Positions 1-6,300 of a stretch of DNA of 6,592 nt are shown in pieces (the stretch's first letter is position 1; the number at the start of each line of letters is the position of its first letter). The notes under the pieces are model-generated. The model was not told the origin of the DNA, ran no database searches, and saw nothing but the letters and a program-made list of their open reading frames with translations. Both the position numbers and the translations under genes were made by a program. The stretch is from Pseudomonadota bacterium (GTDB lineage: Bacteria > Pseudomonadota > Alphaproteobacteria > Sphingomonadales > SMXR01), in contig JADFFP010000074.1 of NCBI GenBank assembly GCA_022568115.1, positions 1-6,592 of the forward strand. The letters are read 5' to 3'.

Positions 1-1841
1 CCAGCCACCGGGGTTATGATGCCGAGCACCCGCGGGTGGTGGGCGACGTCGGCATGGCCGGGGTCGCGGTCGACAGCATTTACGATATGCGCATCCTGTT
101 CGACGGCATCCCCTTTGATAAAATGCGCGTTTCGATGACCATGAACGGGGCGGTGCTGCCGGTGATGGCGCTCTATATCGTCGCCGCCGGGGAGCAGGGG
201 GTTAGCCTTGAGCAGCTGACCGGGACCATCCAGAACGATATCCTGAAGGAATTTATGGTCCGCAATACCTATATTTATCCGCCCAAGGCAAGCATGCGGA
301 TCGTCTCGGATATTTTCAAATACACCTCGGCTCACATGCCCAAGTTCAACTCGATCTCGGTCTCCGGCTACCACATGCAGGAAGCCGGCGCGACCGCCGA
401 CCTGGAACTGGCCTATACCCTGGCCGACGGGATCGAATACGTGCGCGCCGGGATTGCCGCCGGGCTCGATGTCGATGATTTCGCGCCGCGTATTTCGTTC
501 TTTTTCGGGGTGGGCATGAACTTTTTCATGGAAGTGGCCAAGTTGCGCGCGGCCCGGCTTTTATGGGCGGCGCTGATGCACGAGTTTGCGCCCAAGGATG
601 CGCGCTCCTCGATGCTCCGCACCCACTGCCAGACTTCCGGCTGGTCGCTGACCGCCCAGGACCCCTACAACAACATCACCCGCACCCTGATCGAGGCGAT
701 GGCGGCGGTTCACGGCGGGACCCAGTCGCTGCACACCAATTCCTTCGACGAGGCGCTGGCGCTGCCTTCGGACGAATCGGCGCGGATCGCCCGCAACACC
801 CAGCTTTATTTGCAAAAGGATTCCGGAACCTGCGATTTCATCGATCCCTGGGGCGGCTCGTATTACGTTGAACGCCTGACCCATGAGTTGGTCCAGAGAG
901 CGCTTCATCACATCAATGAAGTCGAGGAGCTGGGCGGCATGACATCGGCGATCGCCGCCGGCCTGCCCAACCTGAAAATCGAGACCGCCGCCGCCGCCAC
1001 CCAGGCCAGAATCGACAGCGGTGCGCAAACCGTGGTTGGCCTGAATAAATATCTGCCTGATGAGGTCGAGGAATTCGAGGTCCTGAAGGTGGACAATTCC
1101 GAGGTCCGCAAACGCCAGCTGGAAAAATTGGCGCAGCTGAAAAAAAACCGCGACCCGGGGGAGGCCGATGCGGCCCTGAAAGCCTTGACCAAAGCCGCCC
1201 GGGCAGGGGATGGCAATCTTCTGGATCTTTCGGTCAGGGCGGCGCGGGTGTGCGCGACGGTCGGTGAGATCAGCCTGGCGCTGGAAAAAGTCTTCGGCCG
1301 TCACAAGGCCGAGAGCAAAACTGTCACCGGGGTGTATAAGGGTTTGATGAAGGGCAAAGAGGAATATCTCAACCAGATTATGGCCAAGATCGAGGCCTTT
1401 ACGGCGCGCGCCGGGCGGCGCCCCAGGATCCTGATCGCCAAGATCGGCCAGGACGGCCACGACCGCGGCCAGAAGGTGGTGGCCAGCGCTTATTCCGATC
1501 TTGGCTTCGATGTCGATCTCGGGCCGCTGTTCCAGACCCCTGAGGAAGTGGCCCGCCTGGCGGTTGAAAACAATGTTCATATCATCGGCGTTTCCTCGCT
1601 GGCGGCGGGACATATGACGCTGGTGCCGGAGCTGAAAAAGGCGCTGCAGCAAATGGGCCGGGACGATATTGTGGTAATTGTCGGCGGAGTGATCCCGCCG
1701 GGGGATATCGAACCGCTGAGGAAAGCCGGGGCCGAGGCGATTTTCCCGCCCGGGACGGTCATTTATGAAGCCGCCTCATCGCTTCTCGACCTGATCGGCA
1801 CAAAACTGGGGCATAACGCCGGGGCCGCCTTTCGCCCATGA
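1..1841 (+). CDS. scpA: Methylmalonyl-CoA mutase, 3' part of gene (5' end outside window)
   Basis: This enzyme interconverts (R)-methylmalonyl-CoA and succinyl-CoA with adenosylcobalamin, at the end of propionyl-CoA breakdown in the cytoplasm. The frame is open from base 3, beginning [12 protein letters not shown], so the GTG at 36 is internal. About 612 residues are visible of a usual 710-730; the N-terminal ~110, including the substrate-contacting Tyr (Y89 in the Propionibacterium enzyme), lie to the left. The TIM-barrel part has RNTYIYPP (Arg at 261-263) and [20 protein letters not shown] (His at 372-374). They are exactly 37 residues apart, as are R207 and H244 in the Propionibacterium enzyme; the Arg favours methylmalonyl-CoA over isobutyryl-CoA mutase. 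GGTQSLHTN and [10 protein letters not shown] follow. The C-terminal B12 domain has DGHDRG (1452-1469), whose His is the lower cobalt ligand, then SSLAAGH and GGVIPPGD. It appears to be a single-chain enzyme with both domains. The usual partner gene meaB is not in the window. The family call is very secure. Confidence 0.97.
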   Translation, partial: SHRGYDAEHPRVVGDVGMAGVAVDSIYDMRILFDGIPFDKMRVSMTMNGAVLPVMALYIVAAGEQGVSLEQLTGTIQNDILKEFMVRNTYIYPPKASMRIVSDIFKYTSAHMPKFNSISVSGYHMQEAGATADLELAYTLADGIEYVRAGIAAGLDVDDFAPRISFFFGVGMNFFMEVAKLRAARLLWAALMHEFAPKDARSSMLRTHCQTSGWSLTAQDPYNNITRTLIEAMAAVHGGTQSLHTNSFDEALALPSDESARIARNTQLYLQKDSGTCDFIDPWGGSYYVERLTHELVQRALHHINEVEELGGMTSAIAAGLPNLKIETAAAATQARIDSGAQTVVGLNKYLPDEVEEFEVLKVDNSEVRKRQLEKLAQLKKNRDPGEADAALKALTKAARAGDGNLLDLSVRAARVCATVGEISLALEKVFGRHKAESKTVTGVYKGLMKGKEEYLNQIMAKIEAFTARAGRRPRILIAKIGQDGHDRGQKVVASAYSDLGFDVDLGPLFQTPEEVARLAVENNVHIIGVSSLAAGHMTLVPELKKALQQMGRDDIVVIVGGVIPPGDIEPLRKAGAEAIFPPGTVIYEAASSLLDLIGTKLGHNAGAAFRP

Positions 1842-1980
1842 CCGGGGGCGGGCACTAGGAAACATTTCAATTGATGGCCTGAAAAAAGGCCTTCAAGCCG
1901 TTCAGGACGGAGTCAAGACCGGCAGGGTCAGCGCCCTCAGCGCAGCCCGGCAATTACTTGATGAATATTTGGGAAACTAA
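1838..1980 (+). pseudogene. Short protein-like frame without a normal start; possible frameshifted small gene
   Basis: The frame ending at TAA 1978-1980 is open from inside the mutase gene. From 1861 it reads NISIDGLKKGLQAVQ, followed by DGVKTGRVSALSAARQLLDEYLGN: a plausible amphipathic helical tail, not a low-complexity shadow. It has no ATG, GTG or TTG of its own after the mutase stop. An ATG at 1838 overlaps the mutase stop as ATGA, but its frame stops at TAG 1856-1858 after six codons (MTGGGH). One added base in the G-rich stretch 1844-1852 would join that ATG to the open frame as a protein of about 47 residues. It may therefore be a broken small gene, a gene read by frameshifting, a sequencing indel, or chance. 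I do not recognise the family. The coding-like part is GC-rich like the mutase, and the sequence turns AT-rich right after the stop. Confidence 0.35.
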
Positions 1981-2107
1981 GTAAATACAAATAAAAATAA
2001 TTATTTTAGTGGAAATATTAGTAAAAATCAGTGTATTTAAAGGCAAGATGCTTAAGTATATACATTTATTCACCACTTTTTAACCAGTTTTCCGTTATAA
2101 AAAGCCC
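1981..2107 (+). promoter_or_regulatory. AT-rich intergenic region, probable promoter of the natAB operon
   Basis: This stretch is strikingly AT-rich between GC-rich genes and carries no supported gene, which is typical of a promoter zone. A TATAAA lies at 2096-2101, and a start site 6-7 bases after it would fall on or next to the A of the natA ATG (2108). The natA start has no clear Shine-Dalgarno sequence, so a leaderless mRNA is possible. I see no good -35 box at 16-18 bases from this TATAAA; TTCACC at 2069-2074 is 21 bases away. Another TATATA is at 2057-2062. The region as a promoter is likely; the exact box is uncertain. Confidence 0.4.
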
Positions 2108-2854
2108 ATGATTATCGTCAAGGAACTGCAAAAAAAATTCGGCAACCTGGATGCCGTCAAAAACCTGAGTTTTCGGGCTGAGGATGGCAAGGTCACGGGT
2201 ATTGTCGGCCATAACGGCGCCGGCAAGACCACCACCTTCCGCTGCCTGGCCGGGGTGCTGCAGCCCGACGGCGGCCAGATTCTGGTTGATGACTGGGATG
2301 TCAGAACCGCCCGCATCGAGGTGCAAAGACGGATCGGCGTCCTGCCCGATGCCAAGGGGCTGTACCCCAGGTTGACCGCGCGCGAGCATATCCGCTATTT
2401 CGCCAAGCTGTACGGGCTGGATGACGAGGAGATTGAGATGCGCGAGCAGATCCTGATCGAACGGCTGGATATGCACGGCTTCGCCGACCGCCGCGCCAAG
2501 GGGTTTTCCCGCGGCCAGCGCCTGAAAGTCGCCTTGGCCCAGGCGCTGGTGCACAACCCCAAGAACGTTATTTTTGATGAACCAACCAACGGCCTGGACG
2601 TAACCGGAGTCAAGGCGGTTCACGACCTGATCCTTGAATTGAGGGACCTGGGCAATTGCATCGTTATCTCGTCCCATATTATTTCCGAGATCGCCAAGCT
2701 GTGTGATCATATCGTGATTGTCGCCGAGGGGTGTGACATCATGAGCGGCAGCGCCGCGAAGCTGAAACGCCAGAGCGGACATGGCAGTCTCGAGAGCCTG
2801 TTCCTCGAAGTCACTGCTTTTCCGCAGCGCGATGCCCTGAAGGTGGTTAAATGA
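2108..2854 (+). CDS. natA: ABC transporter ATP-binding protein, NatA-like
   Basis: This is the cytoplasmic ATPase of an ABC-2 type exporter, expected to drive the membrane protein encoded next. At 248 residues it is one complete nucleotide-binding domain. Walker A is GHNGAGKTT (34-42), the signature is FSRGQR (133-138), Walker B is NVIFDEP (153-159), the D-loop is NGLD (161-164) and the switch His is H190 in ISSH. The usual Q-loop Gln is replaced: the segment reads LPDAKGLYPRLT (79-90), as in NatA-type proteins with a GLYDRLT-like motif. The tail SLESLFLEVT (227-236) is also typical of this group. NatA/NatB of Bacillus exports Na+, but many relatives export other things, so the substrate is open. 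The ATG at 2108 fits the family N-terminus (IIVKELQKKFG) but lacks a clear Shine-Dalgarno sequence. The stop overlaps the start of the next gene (ATGA), so the two are probably translationally coupled. Confidence 0.93.
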   Translation: MIIVKELQKKFGNLDAVKNLSFRAEDGKVTGIVGHNGAGKTTTFRCLAGVLQPDGGQILVDDWDVRTARIEVQRRIGVLPDAKGLYPRLTAREHIRYFAKLYGLDDEEIEMREQILIERLDMHGFADRRAKGFSRGQRLKVALAQALVHNPKNVIFDEPTNGLDVTGVKAVHDLILELRDLGNCIVISSHIISEIAKLCDHIVIVAEGCDIMSGSAAKLKRQSGHGSLESLFLEVTAFPQRDALKVVK

Positions 2855-4032
2855 AGGCGTTTGAGAGCATAAAGATTGTTTTCTACAAGGAAATCGTGGA
2901 TCACCTGCGTGACAGCAGGAGCCTGTCCCTGTCGCTGGTGTTTCCGCTGCTGGCGCCGATTCTGGTCGGAATACTTCTTTACTTCGTCAACACCAGCAAC
3001 ATCCAGGGGCAGAAAGATTTTATCATGGACGGGCCGGTGGCCGGGGCTGAATATGCCCCGCGCCTGATGGAGCATCTGACCGACCATGGGATTGTGATCA
3101 AACCCGCGCCTCTGGTGCGGGAGTTTCAGGAGGACGCGGTCAAACGGGGTGATCTGCCCTTTATTCTGGTGATTCCGCCCGAAGCCGCGGGCCAGAACCT
3201 GTTCAAAGTTGAAATAATCATGGATCGCGGCAGCCCGAAAAGTCTTGCGGCGGCGGCCACAATCTTGCGCCATGTCACTATTTACGGCCGCCAGGAGAGC
3301 CGGCGTATGCTTGAGGCTTCGGGCCTTGATCCCCGGATCGTCACCCCGATCACGGTCACCGAGAGAAACATCGGTAAAACTCTCAATACCGCGTTTTTGT
3401 TTTACAACATGATCCCCTCGCTGCTGACCTTCATGATTTTCATGGGGGCGGTGTACTTGGCGATTGACGTCAGCGTCGGCGAGCGGGAGCGTGGTTCGCT
3501 GGAAAGCCTGCTGGCCACCCCGATTGAGCGTTCCAGTCTGCTTCTGGGCAAGTCGCTGACTGCCCTTTTCTTCACCGCGGTAATTATCCTGATTAACCTT
3601 GTGGCCTTTTATATCGCCCTCCACCTGGCCACCGGCGGCGTCGAGAACGTCGACCCGCCGCCTGGTGCGCTGGTGTTCCTGAAGCTTTTTGTTATCTCGC
3701 TGCCGCTGATGGCCTTTGCCGTGGCGCTGCAGATGGCGATTGCCTTCATGACCAAAAGCGCCAAGGAAGCCCAGATTTATCTGGGTCTGTTGCCGATTAT
3801 CCCGCTGCTGCCCGGGCTGGTGATGATTTTCTCGCCGGTCGACCCGTCCTCGGCGATCTCGGCGATCCCGATTTATGGTCAGCTGGCGCTGTTTATCGAA
3901 ATCATCGGCGGCCGGGACCCCACCTGGGGCAATGTGATGTATTCGATTGTCGGCACCATGTCCGGGGCCATGATCATCTTCTATGCCGCCAGCCGCCTGT
4001 TCGAGCGTGAGAAAACCGTCCTCGGTTTTTAA
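2851..4032 (+). CDS. natB: ABC-2 type transporter permease, NatB-like
   Basis: This is the inner-membrane partner of the preceding ATPase. At 393 residues it has the NatB layout: a cytoplasmic start (KIVFYKEIVDHLRDSRS), membrane segment 1 (about 28-46), a large extracytoplasmic domain (about 47-180), then segments near 185-205, 234-259, 275-299, 308-328 and 361-382, with a further hydrophobic stretch near 337-353. After the second segment comes GERERGSLESLLATPI (210-225), the conserved ABC-2 motif (E-R/K-G-T/S-L-E-x-L-L-A-T-P) thought to contact the ATPase. The ATG overlaps the natA stop as ATGA and has AGGTGG (2841-2846) just upstream as ribosome binding site. The substrate cannot be read from the sequence: Na+ in classic NatAB, drugs, peptides or lipids in relatives. 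The family call is secure; the symbol is by similarity. Confidence 0.92.
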   Translation: MKAFESIKIVFYKEIVDHLRDSRSLSLSLVFPLLAPILVGILLYFVNTSNIQGQKDFIMDGPVAGAEYAPRLMEHLTDHGIVIKPAPLVREFQEDAVKRGDLPFILVIPPEAAGQNLFKVEIIMDRGSPKSLAAAATILRHVTIYGRQESRRMLEASGLDPRIVTPITVTERNIGKTLNTAFLFYNMIPSLLTFMIFMGAVYLAIDVSVGERERGSLESLLATPIERSSLLLGKSLTALFFTAVIILINLVAFYIALHLATGGVENVDPPPGALVFLKLFVISLPLMAFAVALQMAIAFMTKSAKEAQIYLGLLPIIPLLPGLVMIFSPVDPSSAISAIPIYGQLALFIEIIGGRDPTWGNVMYSIVGTMSGAMIIFYAASRLFEREKTVLGF

Positions 4033-4072
4033 GGGGTTCTCTAAAGTGCATCCTTGGGCGTAACATTCCGGC

Positions 4073-5173
4073 ATGGATCCGGAAAAAATTCTAAAAGATC
4101 TGATGGATGTGGCCCGCCAAGCCGCCGATCCCTATCCGGCAACCCTGAAAAATCTTCCAAATCCTCCCCAAGGCAAGCTTTTTATCCTCAGCAGCGGCAA
4201 GGCGGCTGGCCCCATGGCCTATGCCGCGGCGGGTAAATACAAAGGAAGATTTGACGGCATCCTGGTGGCGCCAACCGGGTACCTGGACCTGGTTTTGCCG
4301 TTTAGGTGTTTTGAGGGCAGCCATCCGCTGCCGACCTCAGAAAATGTCCGCCTCACTACCCAAGTGGTGGCGGGCGTCAAAGCCTTGGGCGAGGGCGATA
4401 TGTTTCTGGCGTTGATCTCGGGCGGAACCTCGGCGCTGCTGTGCAGCCCGCTGGGGGTGACGCTGGCCGAAAAAATCAGGATCACCGAAGAACTGCTCAA
4501 ATCCGGCGCCGGGATTGCCGAGATCAACCGGGTAAGAAAGAAGTTGTCGGCGGTAAAGGGCGGGAAACTTGGGAAAATGGCACATCCGGCACGGGTTGAG
4601 ACGCTGCTGATCTCGGATGTTGCCGGGGATGATCCGGCCATTATCGGCTCAGGGCCAACCGGCGGCGGCAAAATCATCCTGAAGTCCGATGATATGCTGG
4701 CGGCGGTTACGGATGCGGCGTTGCAACAGGGCATTTCAGTCTCTAATCTGGGCGGCGCGGTGACCGGGGAGGCCAGGGAAGTGGCCAGGGACCACGCCGG
4801 GCTGGTCAAGGGCTACTACGGCAGGCGCCCGCACCTGATCTTATCAGGCGGCGAAACCTCGGTCACGGTGACCGGAAATGGCCGAGGCGGGCGCAATTCG
4901 GAATATGCCCTGGCGCTGGCGATCGCGCTTGAGGGCGAGGCCGGCGTTTATGCCCTTAGCCTTGATAGCGACGGCCATGATGGGACCGGACCACATGCCG
5001 GCGCGCTGGTCACGCCCGAGACCCTGGAGGGCGCTGGAAAGGCCGGTCTTGATCCTGAAAAATCCTTAAAAAACAATGACTCAGGAGGATTTTTTAAAGC
5101 ACTCAATGACCTCATCATCACCGGCCCAACCTTTACAAACCTTAATGACCTGCGGATGATTTTAATGGTATAA
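4073..5173 (+). CDS. gckA: Glycerate 2-kinase, MOFRL/DUF4147 family (GckA/TtuD type)
   Basis: This cytoplasmic enzyme phosphorylates D-glycerate to 2-phosphoglycerate with ATP; older annotations call the family hydroxypyruvate reductase TtuD. Both family domains are visible. The N-terminal DUF4147 part has SSGKAAGPMA (K43, the conserved active-site Lys), EGSHPLPT (81-88), SGGTSALLCSP (116-126), INRVRKKLSAVKGG (151-164) and SDVAGDDPAIIGSGPT (181-196). The C-terminal MOFRL part has SGGETSVTV (258-266), GGRNSE (272-277, R274 being the conserved Arg), DSDGHDGTG (298-306) and TGPTFTNLNDL (350-360). At 366 residues it is shorter than the usual 410-450 but lacks no main motif. The ATG at 4073 matches the family N-terminus; no good Shine-Dalgarno sequence precedes it. 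It lies 40 bases after natB and 7 before the DUF924 gene with no terminator between, so co-transcription is likely. It would feed glycerate from the glyoxylate/tartronate or serine route into lower glycolysis. Confidence 0.92.
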   Translation: MDPEKILKDLMDVARQAADPYPATLKNLPNPPQGKLFILSSGKAAGPMAYAAAGKYKGRFDGILVAPTGYLDLVLPFRCFEGSHPLPTSENVRLTTQVVAGVKALGEGDMFLALISGGTSALLCSPLGVTLAEKIRITEELLKSGAGIAEINRVRKKLSAVKGGKLGKMAHPARVETLLISDVAGDDPAIIGSGPTGGGKIILKSDDMLAAVTDAALQQGISVSNLGGAVTGEAREVARDHAGLVKGYYGRRPHLILSGGETSVTVTGNGRGGRNSEYALALAIALEGEAGVYALSLDSDGHDGTGPHAGALVTPETLEGAGKAGLDPEKSLKNNDSGGFFKALNDLIITGPTFTNLNDLRMILMV

Positions 5174-5180
5174 GGGGTTT

Positions 5181-5732
5181 ATGCACGCGGAAAATCTCAT
5201 CAATAAAATCCACGATTTCTGGTTTATCGAAGCCGGGCCGGACAAATGGTGGAAAAAGGACGCCGCCTTTGACGAGGTGATCGCCGAGCGCTTCGGGACA
5301 CTGGTGGAGGAGGCCGCGGCCGGGCATTTGGACAGCTGGGCGGGAACGCTTAAGGGCGCGCTGGCGCTGATCCTGCTGCTCGACCAGTTCCCCAGGAACA
5401 TCTACCGTGACACTTCACGAGCCTTCGCCAGTGGCGAAAAAGCGAAAAACCTGACCCTTTTGGCGCTCGGGAACAATTATCTGGATGATCTCAGCGAGGA
5501 TCAGCGCTGCTTTTTTATCCTGCCGCTGGAGCATTCCGAGGATCTCAGGGACCAGGACTTAAGCGTTTCCCAGTTTGAGACCCTTGGCAACCAGGGTTAT
5601 TTGAAATACGCCATCGCTCACAAGGAGATCATTGAAAAATTCGGGCGCTTTCCGCACCGCAACACCGTCCTCGGGCGCCGGGACACCCCTGAGGAGACAG
5701 AATACCTGCGTGACCCGAAGGCCGGGTTTTAA
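5181..5732 (+). CDS. DUF924 family protein, function unknown
   Basis: This is a complete 183-residue member of the DUF924 family, a common soluble helical (TPR-like) protein of proteobacteria with no established role. The motifs are in the expected order: HDFWF (11-15), DKWWKKDAAFD (21-31), LLLDQFPRNIYRDTSRAF (65-82), FFILPLEHSEDL (111-122), HKEIIEKFGRFPHRN (147-161) and LGRRDTPEE (164-172). No signal peptide or membrane segment is seen. The start at 5181 is 7 bases after the glycerate kinase stop. AAGGGG at 5172-5177 overlaps that stop and sits only 3 bases from the ATG, a tight but usable ribosome binding site. It is probably the last gene of the natA-natB-kinase unit. The conserved His, Arg and Asp residues hint at a binding or catalytic site, but I assign no function. 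Confidence 0.92.
   Translation: MHAENLINKIHDFWFIEAGPDKWWKKDAAFDEVIAERFGTLVEEAAAGHLDSWAGTLKGALALILLLDQFPRNIYRDTSRAFASGEKAKNLTLLALGNNYLDDLSEDQRCFFILPLEHSEDLRDQDLSVSQFETLGNQGYLKYAIAHKEIIEKFGRFPHRNTVLGRRDTPEETEYLRDPKAGF
5713..5730 (+). terminator. Weak terminator-like hairpin at the end of the DUF924 gene
   Basis: ACCCG (5713-5717) and CGGGT (5723-5727) can pair around a 5-base loop and are followed by three more T. The stem is short and overlaps the last codons and stop of the gene. It could be a weak intrinsic terminator or chance. The larger inverted repeats just downstream may do the job instead. Confidence 0.2.
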
Positions 5733-5766
5733 AGGCTCTGGTCACCCCCTCACCCCACCCCTCTCC

Positions 5767-5810
5767 CATCCCCCTTCGTTCGCGGGCGCGAACTTCGGCG
5801 CGACAGGCGG
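5767..5810. repeat. GC-rich dispersed repeat, copy a (nested in the 5741-5885 element)
   Basis: This copy shares CATCCCCCTTCG (5767-5778), TTCGGCG (5794-5800) and GACAGGCGG (5802-5810), in the same order, with copy b at 5907-5942. Its middle is a 7-bp palindrome, GTTCGCG (5778-5784) and CGCGAAC (5787-5793) around GG, that copy b lacks. Two related copies within 140 bases point to a dispersed repeat family, here set inside another element. Confidence 0.5.
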
Positions 5811-5847
5811 TGGGGAGAGGGAGTTTAAGAAGTGCCCAGCTGTAATC

Positions 5848-5870
5848 CCCTCTCCCTTGACGGGAGAGGG
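5848..5870 (+). terminator. Perfect 9-bp hairpin inside the inverted-repeat element
   Basis: CCCTCTCCC (5848-5856) and GGGAGAGGG (5862-5870) pair perfectly around the loop TTGAC. No T run follows, so it is not a classic intrinsic terminator. It could stabilise a 3' end or pause transcription. The hairpin itself is certain; its role is not. Confidence 0.3.
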
Positions 5871-5900
5871 TAGGGTGAGGGTGACAAAATTATAAATGGA

Positions 5901-5951
5901 TACCCGCATCCCCCTTCGCACAAGGCTTCGGCGGACAGGCGGGGGCGGGTA
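5901..5951. repeat. GC-rich dispersed repeat, copy b, framed by a 7-bp inverted repeat
   Basis: TACCCGC (5901-5907) and GCGGGTA (5945-5951) are exact reverse complements and frame the second copy of the repeat (CATCCCCCTTCG at 5907-5918, TTCGGCG at 5927-5933, GACAGGCGG at 5934-5942). A C-rich run (5910-5914) can extend the pairing with a G run (5940-5945). It marks the end of GC-rich sequence; AT-rich sequence begins within about 20 bases. Confidence 0.5.
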
Positions 5952-5994
5952 TGACGAGTTGTAAGCATATCCATGGGCCTGAAATCATAGCTCA

Positions 5995-6019
5995 ACCTAC
6001 GTCGGTTTTCGATATAAGT
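5995..6019. repeat. Palindrome unit 1, type A, most decayed
   Basis: The left arm is ACCTACGTCG and the right arm CGATATAAGT around GTTTT. Two arm positions no longer pair and one is a G-T pair. It is preceded by AAATCATAG (5982-5990), also found in the linker before unit 3 (6101-6108 region), so the array probably began further left. Confidence 0.7.
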
Positions 6020-6051
6020 AGAGAATTTAGTAGATTTTTGCTATTTTTTGC

Positions 6052-6076
6052 ACCTATGTCGATTTTCGAGATAGGT
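6052..6076. repeat. Palindrome unit 2, type A
   Basis: The arms are ACCTATGTCG and CGAGATAGGT around ATTTT, with one G-G mismatch in the stem. Confidence 0.8.
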
Positions 6077-6109
6077 ATTATTTTTAAGCGTGATTTTGCA
6101 AATCATAGT

Positions 6110-6134
6110 ACCTATGTAGAGACTTTACATAGGT
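6110..6134. repeat. Palindrome unit 3, type B
   Basis: The arms are ACCTATGTAGAG and CTTTACATAGGT around A. The only departure from perfect symmetry gives a G-T pair, which would still pair as G-U in RNA. Confidence 0.8.
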
Positions 6135-6176
6135 CTAATTTATTCCTGGATGATTATTATAATTGGCATATGCAAT

Positions 6177-6201
6177 ACCTATATCGGTTTTCGACATAGG
6201 G
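6177..6201. repeat. Palindrome unit 4, type A
   Basis: The arms are ACCTATATCG and CGACATAGGG around GTTTT, with two mismatches (the outermost pair and the seventh). Confidence 0.8.
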
Positions 6202-6233
6202 TGGAATTATTGCAGAATTTGGGTGTTTATAGC

Positions 6234-6258
6234 ACCTATGTAGAGACTCTACATAGGT
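6234..6258. repeat. Palindrome unit 5, type B, perfect
   Basis: ACCTATGTAGAG and CTCTACATAGGT are exact reverse complements around one A. This is the best-preserved unit and the best query for other copies. Confidence 0.85.
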
Positions 6259-6300
6259 CTGGTTTCTTTCCAGATTCTCACTAAAAATGACTTTATTAGC

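Larger units (their letters stand above)
5741..5885. repeat. GC-rich element with long inverted ends (MITE/REP-like)
   Basis: The left end (5741-5767) starts GTCACCCCCTCACCCC and ends CCCTCTCCC. The right end (5862-5885) starts GGGAGAGGG and ends GTGAGGGTGAC. The reverse complement of the right end matches the left with small gaps, so the 145-base element has imperfect terminal inverted repeats of about 25 bases. Two more copies of the inner core lie inside: GGGAGAGGG at 5813-5821 and CCCTCTCCC at 5848-5856. No coding frame is supported. Elements with CCCTCACCC...CCCTCTCCC ends are common between genes in GC-rich proteobacteria and are moved by other proteins or simply persist. It follows directly after the last gene of the operon, where such elements often act as mRNA 3' hairpins. 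Confidence 0.65.

Noticed and set aside
561..1652. Minus-strand frame of 363 codons opposite the mutase
   Set aside because: It is antisense to the strongly conserved mutase sequence and resembles no known family.
1875..1890. Terminator after the mutase gene (GGCCT ... AGGCC around GAAAAA)
   Set aside because: The stem has only 5 pairs and no T run follows; it also lies inside the protein-like frame ending at 1980.
2048..2083. Eleven-codon leader peptide frame (MLKYIHLFTTF) before natA
   Set aside because: The ribosome binding site is weak, there is no attenuator-like hairpin and no codon bias pointing to regulation; a short frame like this is expected by chance.
2707..4074. Long minus-strand frame of 455 codons opposite the permease
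   Set aside because: It is antisense to natB, which has clear family motifs; the translation is rich in Gln, Arg, His and Asp, as usual for antisense frames in GC-rich genes.
5058..5098. Hairpin between TTAAAAAA and TTTTTTAA near the end of the glycerate kinase gene
   Set aside because: It is AT-only, lies within conserved coding sequence (the NNDSGGFFKAL codons) and is explained by Lys and Phe codons.
5632..5895. Plus-strand frame of 87 codons overlapping the DUF924 end and the GC-rich repeats
   Set aside because: It is out of frame with DUF924 and its second half is translated inverted repeat, so it is not a gene.
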